From positions 62,001-126,000 of the forward strand of contig NZ_JAMQAW010000070.1 of assembly GCF_023701525.1 (NCBI RefSeq): 64,000 bases of DNA, read 5' to 3'. Every line of letters starts with the position of its first letter. Position 1 is the stretch's first letter. Both the position numbers and the translations under genes were made by a program. The notes under the pieces are model-generated. The model ran no database searches. It was not told where the DNA came from and was given only the letters and a program-made list of their open reading frames with translations. Of the stretch, positions 40,596 to 48,274 are shown in pieces. The DNA comes from Streptomyces albipurpureus (lineage in GTDB: Bacteria; Actinomycetota; Actinomycetes; Streptomycetales; Streptomycetaceae).

Positions 40596-40948
40596 GGGAA
40601 GATGATGCCGTGGCCGACTCCGCGCGGACCAACCGCGTTATCGGCGCGTTCCCATGTCCGGGTGCCGATGAGCAACGGCGTTTGCTCGACGACGTGAAGC
40701 CCGCACGGCGCCCGTGTCTGCGGCGGGTTGGCCCGGGCGGGCGAAGGGTTGAACCCCTGTCGGCTGCACCTGGCATTGCCGTGTTGTCCTGTCCGGGTAG
40801 GAGGCCGCTTCACGGCCGGCGGCATCGAGAGTCAAACTTGATCACGATGACGTGACAGGCGGTAACGAACCGGCAACTGCATTCCCGCTCCCACTACTTC
40901 CCTGTCACGCTGCTCCAGCTGATCAGCACCACAAATGGAGCCCGCTAC
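40596..40948. other. Intergenic region, no gene seen
   Basis: This 353-bp gap separates divergent genes. The right end should hold the promoter of the DUF4234 gene, whose ribosome site GGAG is at about 40936. Nothing else is apparent. Confidence 0.5.
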
Positions 40949-41452
40949 ATGGTTGACATCCAGCCCAACGCCGATTCCGGCCGAACCGCCTCGATCCCGG
41001 CCGAAGGAGCCGTCGCACCCCACCCAGCAGACGCCCCCATGGCAAGTCGTTCAATCGGCCTGACCATGAAACGTCGCGGACCCGTCGCGGTGTGGCTCGG
41101 TCTGCCGCTGATCACCCTCGGCATCTATCAGTTGGTCTGGTACTACAAGATCCTCAGCGAGCTCCAGGAATTCGACCGGCGCCGGATCCTCAGCCCGACG
41201 GGCAGCCTCCTGGTCCTGCTTCTCCTGGGCTGGACCGTGATCGCCCCCTTGATCTCCTTCCACAACGCGGGCAAGACCATCGCGAACGCCCAACGCGCCG
41301 CTGGCCTCCCGGTGACGTGTAGCCCCGCTGCGAGCTCGTTTATGGCGTTCCTCTTCGGCCTGAACATCTGGTACATGCAGCGCCAACTCAACCTGGTGAT
41401 CGACGCCTACCCAGGCGCCACCCCGGGCACCGAAGTCGCCCTGGTGGCCTGA
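40949..41452 (+). CDS. DUF4234 membrane protein
   Basis: This 167-residue protein has a polar N-terminus of about 40 residues and then the DUF4234 domain. That domain comprises RRGPVAVWLGLPLITLGIYQLVWYYKIL, a second hydrophobic segment LLVLLLLGWTVIAPLISF and a third, FMAFLFGLNIWYMQRQLN. The family's function is unknown. GGAG lies ten bases before the ATG. A strong terminator follows. Confidence 0.85.
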   Translation: MVDIQPNADSGRTASIPAEGAVAPHPADAPMASRSIGLTMKRRGPVAVWLGLPLITLGIYQLVWYYKILSELQEFDRRRILSPTGSLLVLLLLGWTVIAPLISFHNAGKTIANAQRAAGLPVTCSPAASSFMAFLFGLNIWYMQRQLNLVIDAYPGATPGTEVALVA

Positions 41453-41467
41453 ACCTCCACCGCACAT

Positions 41468-41502
41468 GAGCCCTGGCCACCGATTACGGGTGGCCAGGGC
41501 TC
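41468..41502. terminator. Terminator after the DUF4234 gene
   Basis: A perfect 14-bp stem (GAGCCCTGGCCACC and its complement) with a seven-base loop begins 15 bp after the stop. Confidence 0.85.
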
Positions 41503-41950
41503 AGGTGCGTTCTGCTTACCGCTGCGTTGGCCGACACCTCGCCCGGCAGGATGTCGATGTCGTGGATGCACATGGCAAGGAGCTCGCGATGCTTCTCCGA
41601 CCAGCCGAGAGCAAGGGCTCTCATCTACACCGCCAGCCGGTGTCGTCCCTTCACCGCCGGCCCCGGGTAGCAGCGCAGGATGGGAACGTGGAGTGGTCGC
41701 GCCGCTGCTCCACGTTGAGCAAGGCCGCGCATGGTCGACCCCGAGGCGGCTGCGCGATGTCCAGCAACGGGTCGGGCACTCCTCAAGACCCACCTTCACG
41801 CGCTATCCAGGTGTTCGTACGGGGTCCGGTGATGGCCGGAGGCAATCCCGACCTGCGGAGGAGCGACCCGGCGGCGGACTTCTGAACGGCCCCGGACGTG
41901 GGTGAACGAGTCCTGGGATGTGGGGATTCCACCTTGCGGCGGGACCCTGC
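41503..41950. other. Intergenic region, no gene seen
   Basis: This 448-bp stretch lies between the DUF4234 terminator and the 3' end of the NUDIX gene. Short frames on both strands lack motifs and ribosome sites. No repeat was noticed. Confidence 0.5.
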
Positions 41951-42427
41951 TCAGGACTCTGCTTGCGGCGGCTCACCATGTTCCAGATAGACGGTCAGAC
42001 CGTTCGCGCGGGCCTGGATCCCAGCGCTGATTCGGCGTACGAGGCGGGGGACGGTGAGCTCCGGCAATCGGTCGGCGTGATGGAAGTCGTAGCCGCGCAG
42101 CTCGTCGGATCGCACGATGACCTGCCGGCGGTGGTCTGCGCTGAGACGGCCGCCGTCGAAGAGGTAGAGGACCTTGTCCCCCTCTCCTGGGTTCGGTGCC
42201 CAGTCCACGACGAGCAGCCGGCCGATGCTGGCCTTGATGCCCAGCTCCTCGTGGATCTCTCGCGTGCAGGCTCGCAGCGGTGACTCGCCTCGTTCGACGT
42301 ATCCACCCGGGATGTCGCGATAGTCCTTGTAGGACGGTTCGACGAGCAGGACGCGACCAGCGTCGCCGAAGAAGAGGGCGCCCGCAGCCATGCGGGGGTG
42401 GGCCATCCTCGCCTCGTGCTCGTTCAC
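41951..42427 (-). CDS. NUDIX hydrolase
   Basis: This 158-residue protein (GTG start 42427) has a complete NUDIX box GGYVERGESPLRACTREIHEELGI, with the G, E, RE and EELG residues of the metal-binding helix in place. It should hydrolyse a nucleoside diphosphate linked to another group; the substrate is not evident. The frame is open 50 codons upstream into Arg-rich sequence, which I consider non-coding. It stands alone, near the left att copy of the island. Confidence 0.85.
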   Translation of the reverse strand: MNEHEARMAHPRMAAGALFFGDAGRVLLVEPSYKDYRDIPGGYVERGESPLRACTREIHEELGIKASIGRLLVVDWAPNPGEGDKVLYLFDGGRLSADHRRQVIVRSDELRGYDFHHADRLPELTVPRLVRRISAGIQARANGLTVYLEHGEPPQAES

Positions 42428-43175
42428 AGGACGGACCCTAATCGGCCGAAGGCTGTCCACAGGTGGTGGGCGTCGGCGCCTGGCCGATGTGCGGTTCCAG
42501 AGGAAGCTCTGTGCTGTCGCTCGATCTTCCGTTCTTGCGTCCGCCATGGCTCCGGCGAGGAAGAGTGCGCCGTGCACCGATATGTCTGCCGTCCGCGCCG
42601 CTGAATCACGTCTGCTGCGTCGTTCACCAACTGGATTGCCGCGGTGAAGCGGCCAGTGGCCACAAAGCGGTGGGTGACCGAGCGGATGGGCGAGCGCGTT
42701 ACCGCGCTCTGGCTTCTACATGGGGGACAGCACGGACAGTGTCCGCTCCCAGATCGCTGCCCTCGCTTATGCCGACACCCATCTCGGACGGCTGATCGAC
42801 ACGCTGACCAGCACCCCTGCCCGCGACGCGTTCATGGTCGCAGCCATGGTCCGAGAAGGGACAGGCGGCGATCCTGTCCGCCCACTTCCCGGACCGTGGC
42901 GGTGAGTATCCGTTCCTACCAGGCGGACGGAGGGAGGACGGCGAGCCCTCGGAGCCCCTTCCCGGGAGCAGGACTGTGACCTGCGGCGATACAGGGGCCG
43001 CCGGGACGACACAAGGCGGATCGGGACTTGGTTCCATGGACCCTGCGGGTGGTCGTGAGGTCGGCGCAGATCCGGGAGCTCAACTCCCGTCCGCTCACGC
43101 AAACGGCCCCGGACGACGAGTCCGAGGCCGAGTAGAGCGCTTCCCTGGGGTAGAAACCCCAGGTCGGCTGCTTGG
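42428..43175. other. Gene-poor flank containing an integrase-tail remnant
   Basis: This 748-bp region has no intact gene. At 43086-43135 it contains sequence nearly identical to the end of the integrase remnant at the right border (59666-59757): both encode RPLTQTAPDDESEAE followed by a stop. The reading frame upstream (DLVPWTLRVVVRSAQIRELNS) does not look like the integrase core, so only the tail survives. Confidence 0.55.
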
Positions 43176-43224
43176 TGCGTTGTGCCCCCGGCAGGATTCG
43201 AACCTGCGACACCCGCTCTAGGAG
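43176..43224. repeat. Left att copy: 3' fragment of tRNA-Arg(CCT)
   Basis: These 49 bp match 59797-59845 with a single mismatch (C43218 versus T59839). They contain the T arm and 3' acceptor strand of the tRNA-Arg gene and stop in the anticodon loop, so this is a partial tRNA and not a functional gene. It marks the left border of the 16.6-kb island. Confidence 0.88.
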
Positions 43225-44056
43225 TGGGATTGGATCTTTGCCGGGGGGCTGCTCGCTACTGCTGAGCAGTGCTGTTTCCCCTGGTCAGCGCGGTGCGGCG
43301 AGTCACTTGATCCGGGTCTTGCCACCCTGTAGCGGGCAGTCCGCTCACGCGCGAAGCATGTGTCCTGGAGGGTGGAGGCGCGGGCGACGGCTGGCTCAGC
43401 TGGTGGGTAAGCCAGCGCACTCCTTCTCGGCAAAGGCCAACCACCAACATGCTTTCCAAATCTTCATGTGGGGGTTCACGTAGGCCGGTCAGCGTCCAGA
43501 CCAGCACTGTAACGCCCAGGTGGAAGCAGGCCGAACGTACGTGAACAGGAGTGAATGCCCCCAAGCTGCAACCCGCGGGTGGGCTCAGCGAGACGTCTGC
43601 CGTGCTGTGCTGCAACGTTCGGGCCCTCTTCGTCCCGAATTCTCGGCAGGGCGGTTGGTGAGGACTGCCGCGCTGGTCAACAGTGCTGTGGGAGTCACCC
43701 TGGTGGAGTGCTGGTGGTCATGGTGGTTGCGGTACCCCGCTGTTGTACAGCAGGAATGAGTCCGTGCCACCACGGGCCAGTCACTTCGGGTGGGCAACAC
43801 TCGGAGGCGCGTCGTCCGGCTGGCGACATCCGTCGTGGTGGGTATCCGCCTCATAGCTGAGCCCCTCGTAATCACATGCAGGATGGGCCGCCGTCAGTTC
43901 TCTAGATGTCCCTCCCCCTTACCCGTGCAAATGGATCAGGAGGTGGCTACTAGTCGACCTCCGGAACGCTGGGAGACGGGCCCATACTTCCGCCCGCCTC
44001 CCAGAGCGCTCCGTGTCGGCCGCGTAGCTCGGCTCGGCCGCGTGCCGCCTCAGCCC
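43225..44056. other. Left end of the island, no gene seen
   Basis: These 832 bp follow the left att copy. No reading frame has a motif or good ribosome site. The base composition is slightly less GC-rich than the core genes. Confidence 0.5.
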
Positions 44057-44269
44057 CTAATCGAGGTCGGAGAACAGCTCGCCCTCGTAGATCCGTTGGG
44101 CCGTCGGACGGACCGGCCGGCGATGAGCGCGGTGTGCATCTGAGGTCGGCTGCGGGGCCGGCGGGCGGGGCCTACGCCGACGCCTGGGGGGCACTGTCGC
44201 CTTCGGGCGCCGGTTCCGTGCCGGTCGGCTTGTGTCGTGCTGAGGGAACTTACGCTGTATGGGTTTCAT
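44057..44269 (-). CDS. Small, very basic Arg/Pro-rich protein
   Basis: This 70-residue frame starts at ATG 44269, five bases after GGGAGAG, a good ribosome site. The product MKPIQRKFPQHDTSRPARN... is strongly positive, Pro-rich and disordered, ending in the acidic GELFSDLD. It is divergent from the SARP gene with 290 bp between them. I do not recognise a family. It might be a small regulator or RNA-binding peptide; its reality rests on the ribosome site and position only. Confidence 0.45.
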   Translation of the reverse strand: MKPIQRKFPQHDTSRPARNRRPKATVPPRRRRRPRPPAPQPTSDAHRAHRRPVRPTAQRIYEGELFSDLD

Positions 44270-44452
44270 GGATCTCTCCCTGTTCAAGTGGTCTGTTTCC
44301 CACCGCCCGAATTCGTGCCTTCGGACTGCGTGGCATGGTGTGCCCCTTCGTCGACGGCGTGTCCGTATGCACGTCTCCGATGATCCGCTGGAGCGGTCGG
44401 GGTGGAATGTTCGAAGGGTTGCAGATCGGCATGTGTAGTTCCAAACCGCGAT

Positions 44453-44474
44453 CGTTAGGTGAGCGTTAATGCGT
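44453..44474 (+). promoter_or_regulatory. 11-bp direct repeat upstream of the island SARP gene
   Basis: CGTTAGGTGAG is directly followed by CGTTAATGCGT, giving a CGTTA repeat with an 11-bp period about 90 bp before the SARP start. SARP/AfsR proteins bind direct repeats spaced by 11 bp or multiples of it. It may be an autoregulatory site. Confidence 0.45.
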
Positions 44475-44559
44475 GCCCCGCTCGCCATGTCATGCTTCTC
44501 CAGTGCCAGCCGATAAGGCCAGCGCGGCGTGTGGCCGCATGCGACTGGAGTTGATGATC

Positions 44560-47274
44560 ATGGAATTTCGCGTATTGGGCCCAGTGCTTGCTAGGGGAAA
44601 TGAACGGTCGGCCCCAATGAAGCCGACAAAGACCCTCGAACTTCTCGCTGTTCTCCTAATGGCGCCTGGGCACCGCGCCTCGCACGCCACTGTCACCAGC
44701 TTCTTGTGGCCGGGCGAGAAGTCGAACGCAAATCGAATTCGCCAATATTCTCATCAGTTACGGATGGAAATACCTGGCATCGTCCAGCCGAACGACCGGG
44801 GATTCTGCCGGATCCAGGTGGACCCACAAAGCGTCGACTACGTGCGCTTCCGAGCCTTCCAGCGTCTCGCGAACGTCGCCGATGATCCCCGGGATCGGCT
44901 CAGTGCGCTCCGGTCCGCACTCGGCGAGTGGCGGGGAACGGCCCTGGAGGGTTTGTCTGGCCCGGGATTCTCCCGGAAGAGAATCGAACTCACCGCCGAA
45001 TTGCGGAACGTGACAATCGCCTGTGCGCGGACCGAGCTGGAGTGCGGGGAAGCGCACGCCGCATTGCAGCGGGCCGAGTCGGCGGTGGCCCACTGGCCGG
45101 ACGACGAGACGTTGCTGGAAACGCAGGTGCGCGCCCTGCGCGCTCTCGGCAGGTCGGAGCGAATCGAGCCGTTGCTTGCTCGCTGGGGGCGTCAGTTCGC
45201 TCGGCCCACCATGCACCTGTTGCTGGCAGGAGAAACGGACACTTCTGCCCTCTTCGCTGACAGCGTCGAACCTGTCCGAATCCGCCAGATCCCCAGGCAA
45301 CTGCCCTCGCCCCCCATCGGCTTGGTCGGCAGGCAAGCCCAGCTCGGCCGGATAGCGGAGACCCTTGCCGGCCGGACACCGGGCAGGAGCCGAGTCGCGG
45401 TGCTCACGGGCATGCCTGGTGTAGGAAAGACCTTCATCGCCATGGAGGCGGCCACCCTGGCCGAACGGAGCTTCCCGGACGGAATTCTCTACGTCAACCT
45501 TGGCGGGTTCTCACCAGGTGAACCGGAACGGCACGGTGCTGTCCTGGCCAGGTTCCTGAACGATCTCGGAGTACGCCCAGCGACTCCAACGATGGACGGT
45601 ATGGTCTCCGCTTACCGAACCGCTCTCGCGGACCGCTCGCTGCTGCTGGTCCTGGACAATGCGCGCGACGAGGACCACGTCCGCCCGTTGCTTCCTGGCC
45701 CGGGGGCAAGCGCGGCGATCGTTACAAGCCGGCGTCAGTTGCACGGGCTGGCGATTCGGGAGGGTGCCGAGCTTGTCGACCTCGCTCCCCTGAACCCGCA
45801 TGACGCCATTGCATTGCTGCGGATCCGGCTGGGCGAGGATCGGATTGGTGCGGCCGTCCCCTTCATCGATGACTTGGTCGAACACTGCGGCGGCTTGCCT
45901 TTGGCACTGGGGATCATGGCCGCGCGGATCAAGGAACGCCCGTCCCAGGCGCTGGCAGGCATGGTTCACCAACTGCGGCAGGAGAGGACCCGACTGCGTT
46001 CTCTTGACCTGGGCTCGGAGAGCCTGAGCGTCCGCCTGCAGTTGGAAACCTCCTACAAGTTGCTGCCGGCACCGGCTGCGGACCTCCTCTGGCAGTTGAC
46101 GGTCCACCCGGGGCCGACAGTCAGCTGGGCAGCGCTACGCGCACTCGAAACTCATGGTATCGACAGCGTCAGTGACGCAGTCGACGAGCTGATGCGGATG
46201 AGCCTGGTGACTGAGCCGGCATTCGAGCGCTACTCCCTGCACGATCTCGTCCGCGTCTACACCGCTGAACTGTCCGACCGGCAGGACGAAGACGAGCGAG
46301 AGCGGATCGTGGAGCGGGTGCTCCGCTTCCTATTGCACAACGCCTGGGCGTGCGACCGGAAGCTGGACCCAGCCCGGCGGCTGCCGGTCGGCGAAGCCCC
46401 TGATGTCGAGGTGGTTACCCCGAACCATGCGGGGGACGCGATGTCCTGGTTCGAGGCCGAGTACTCGACCCTCACGGCTGCCGTCGGTCTGGCCGAGAAG
46501 CGTGGGCTCGACCGCTACACCTGGCTGCTCCCGATGGTCCTGGTGACATTTCAATGGAGATCGGGGCGCCACCTAGACGCGCTCAAGTATCTGCACAGCG
46601 CTCTTGAGGCCGCGGGGCGGGAGGCTGGTCCGGCCGATGTGGCCATGGTGCACCGAATGCTTGCCGGCACCTACCGGAGCCTCACGGACCTTCCGCGTGC
46701 CACGGGTGAACTAAGACGAGCAGTACGAGTGAGCGAGGACGACGGGGATGTCCTGGGTGCTGCCCTCGGGAGGCACATCCTGGGCGTCCTGCTGCGCGAG
46801 AGCGGAGCCCCAAGTGAGGCGCTGGAGCATTTCATCGCTGCTCTGTCCGCCTTCGAGCAGCTCGGTGACCTCTTGGGCCAAGGGGCCACGCTGAACGGCA
46901 TCGGAAGCGCCCGCTACGACCTCGGTCACTACGACGCGGCTCTGGGGTACTGCCAGCGTTCGCTGACGCTGTTGGAAGGCACGGATGATCTCAACGGCCT
47001 GGCGCACCTGCTGCTCAGCATGGGCCGAATTCGGTTCGCGTTAAGAGATCACGAGGCCGCCATTGCCGACTTTGAGCGCGCTCGTGGTCTGTACCGCTCC
47101 TTGACTTACGGCAGTAGAGAGGCCCGGACGTTGGTCTGGTTTGCGGACACGCTCCGCGGAGCTGGTCGGCCCCTGGAAGCCGAGGAGACGATTCAGCAAG
47201 CACAGGCACTGTTACGCGAACTGGGTGAGAGCGACCCCGACGCGGCTGTCGAGCGTATGAGGTGCCTCCCGTGA
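44560..47274 (+). CDS. AfsR-like SARP regulator of the island
   Basis: This 904-residue protein has the AfsR layout: a winged helix (MEFRVLGPVLARG, about 1-90), a BTAD domain (about 95-235), an NB-ARC ATPase and TPR repeats from about 690. The ATPase has the P-loop GMPGVGKT (284-291) and LLLVLDNARDE. It is a distant paralogue of afsR at 6261-9203 and has a shorter N-terminus. The start is uncertain: ATG 44560 lies nine bases after GGAG, and ATG 44554 is also in frame. Codon use is visibly less GC3-biased than in core genes, consistent with horizontal transfer. It converges with a Ser/Thr kinase gene, recalling the AfsK-AfsR pairing. Confidence 0.88.
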   Translation: MEFRVLGPVLARGNERSAPMKPTKTLELLAVLLMAPGHRASHATVTSFLWPGEKSNANRIRQYSHQLRMEIPGIVQPNDRGFCRIQVDPQSVDYVRFRAFQRLANVADDPRDRLSALRSALGEWRGTALEGLSGPGFSRKRIELTAELRNVTIACARTELECGEAHAALQRAESAVAHWPDDETLLETQVRALRALGRSERIEPLLARWGRQFARPTMHLLLAGETDTSALFADSVEPVRIRQIPRQLPSPPIGLVGRQAQLGRIAETLAGRTPGRSRVAVLTGMPGVGKTFIAMEAATLAERSFPDGILYVNLGGFSPGEPERHGAVLARFLNDLGVRPATPTMDGMVSAYRTALADRSLLLVLDNARDEDHVRPLLPGPGASAAIVTSRRQLHGLAIREGAELVDLAPLNPHDAIALLRIRLGEDRIGAAVPFIDDLVEHCGGLPLALGIMAARIKERPSQALAGMVHQLRQERTRLRSLDLGSESLSVRLQLETSYKLLPAPAADLLWQLTVHPGPTVSWAALRALETHGIDSVSDAVDELMRMSLVTEPAFERYSLHDLVRVYTAELSDRQDEDERERIVERVLRFLLHNAWACDRKLDPARRLPVGEAPDVEVVTPNHAGDAMSWFEAEYSTLTAAVGLAEKRGLDRYTWLLPMVLVTFQWRSGRHLDALKYLHSALEAAGREAGPADVAMVHRMLAGTYRSLTDLPRATGELRRAVRVSEDDGDVLGAALGRHILGVLLRESGAPSEALEHFIAALSAFEQLGDLLGQGATLNGIGSARYDLGHYDAALGYCQRSLTLLEGTDDLNGLAHLLLSMGRIRFALRDHEAAIADFERARGLYRSLTYGSREARTLVWFADTLRGAGRPLEAEETIQQAQALLRELGESDPDAAVERMRCLP

Positions 47275-47307
47275 CGGCCGCTCGACGGCGTGCCGGCTCC
47301 GACGCGG

Positions 47308-48207
47308 TTACGGCAGCGACAAGCCCAGGCGGTAAGGGGCGGTCGGGTCCGGCCGGGTGGCCTTCGGGCAGGCGGGGGAGCCGGGGGCGGGCAGCATCGG
47401 CCGCAGGTAGCTCCGCAGCTCAGCCAGATCAGGCCGTTCACTCGGGTCGGTGGAGACCATGGCGAGCGCGAGGCTCTGAAGCATATCGGGCATATAGGCA
47501 TGAAACCCATTAGGGAAAGCTGGGGTGGTGGCATCTGGTGGGCCTTCCAGGTTGCTGTACGGCAACTCGGCACTGACCATGGCGAACAGCATGGTGCCCA
47601 GGGAGAAGACATCGACCTGCGGAGTCAGTAGTGCTTTGCTGTTGTACTGCTCCGGAGGCGCATAACCTGGAGTGCCGCGAGGATCACTATTAATTTCCCC
47701 GATCAGTCCGGAAATACCCACGTCTAGCAGTCGGACCTTCCCATTGGGCTGCATCATGGCGTTCTTCGCGGAGACATCCCGATGTACGTAGCCCTTCTTG
47801 TGTACGCCGCGCAAAATATCGCAGAGCTGTGCGACGACTGAGGCCGCCGCAGCCGCTGGAACTGGATGGTGGTCGCTGATCCAGGACGCGATCGTATTGC
47901 CTTGGACCAGTTCCATCACAATGTACCGACCCTGGTTTCGTCCGTAATAACCGTCTCCTAGTACCTTGGGAATTCCTGGTAAATGCCGCATGAATGTGAG
48001 CCGTTCGAGCTCGTCTTCCAAAGCGAAGGCGGCAGAGGCGTAGGTCTTCGTTGATTCGAAGGTGCGGGGGAATTGGGATTTGATCGCCACTTCGCAACGG
48101 TCCAACTCGTCCCGGGCGACGAAGATCTCACCCTCTCCACCGTGGCCGAGCTTCCGCAGTACCCGGTAACGCCCGCCGAGCAGAGTCCGGGGAAGCACTT
48201 CATTCAC
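47308..48207 (-). CDS. Cytosolic Ser/Thr protein kinase
   Basis: This 299-residue protein is a Hanks-type kinase without a membrane segment or sensor domain. It has a glycine loop GHGGEGEI (21-28), catalytic lysine VAIK (Lys43), HRDVSAKN (Asp144), DVG in place of DFG (162-164) and APPEQY in the activation region. A P+1 and helix F region SLGTMLFAM follows. The last 30 residues are Pro-rich. It is divergent from the nuclease gene of the pPIWI-RE operon with 67 bp between them, and convergent with the AfsR-like SARP gene. It may phosphorylate the SARP protein or a component of the defence module; both are inferences. The GTG start at 48207 has only a weak ribosome site. Confidence 0.9.
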   Translation of the reverse strand: MNEVLPRTLLGGRYRVLRKLGHGGEGEIFVARDELDRCEVAIKSQFPRTFESTKTYASAAFALEDELERLTFMRHLPGIPKVLGDGYYGRNQGRYIVMELVQGNTIASWISDHHPVPAAAAASVVAQLCDILRGVHKKGYVHRDVSAKNAMMQPNGKVRLLDVGISGLIGEINSDPRGTPGYAPPEQYNSKALLTPQVDVFSLGTMLFAMVSAELPYSNLEGPPDATTPAFPNGFHAYMPDMLQSLALAMVSTDPSERPDLAELRSYLRPMLPAPGSPACPKATRPDPTAPYRLGLSLP

Positions 48208-48274
48208 TCCGTACGCAAAGAGGATTCCCCCAGGTTCGACGACCTGTTCCGGGGTTTAGAGAAACGAGAGGATT
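48208..48274. promoter_or_regulatory. Compact divergent promoter with an inverted repeat
   Basis: These 67 bp are shared by the kinase (minus) and the four-gene operon (plus). They contain CAGGT-TCGACG-ACCTG (48231-48246), a 5-bp inverted repeat. A single site could therefore control both transcripts. The operon's ribosome site is GAGAGG at about 48265. Confidence 0.5.

Noticed and set aside
43183..43220. A second functional tRNA gene
   Set aside because: Only the T arm and 3' acceptor strand are present; the D arm, full anticodon stem and 5' acceptor are missing.
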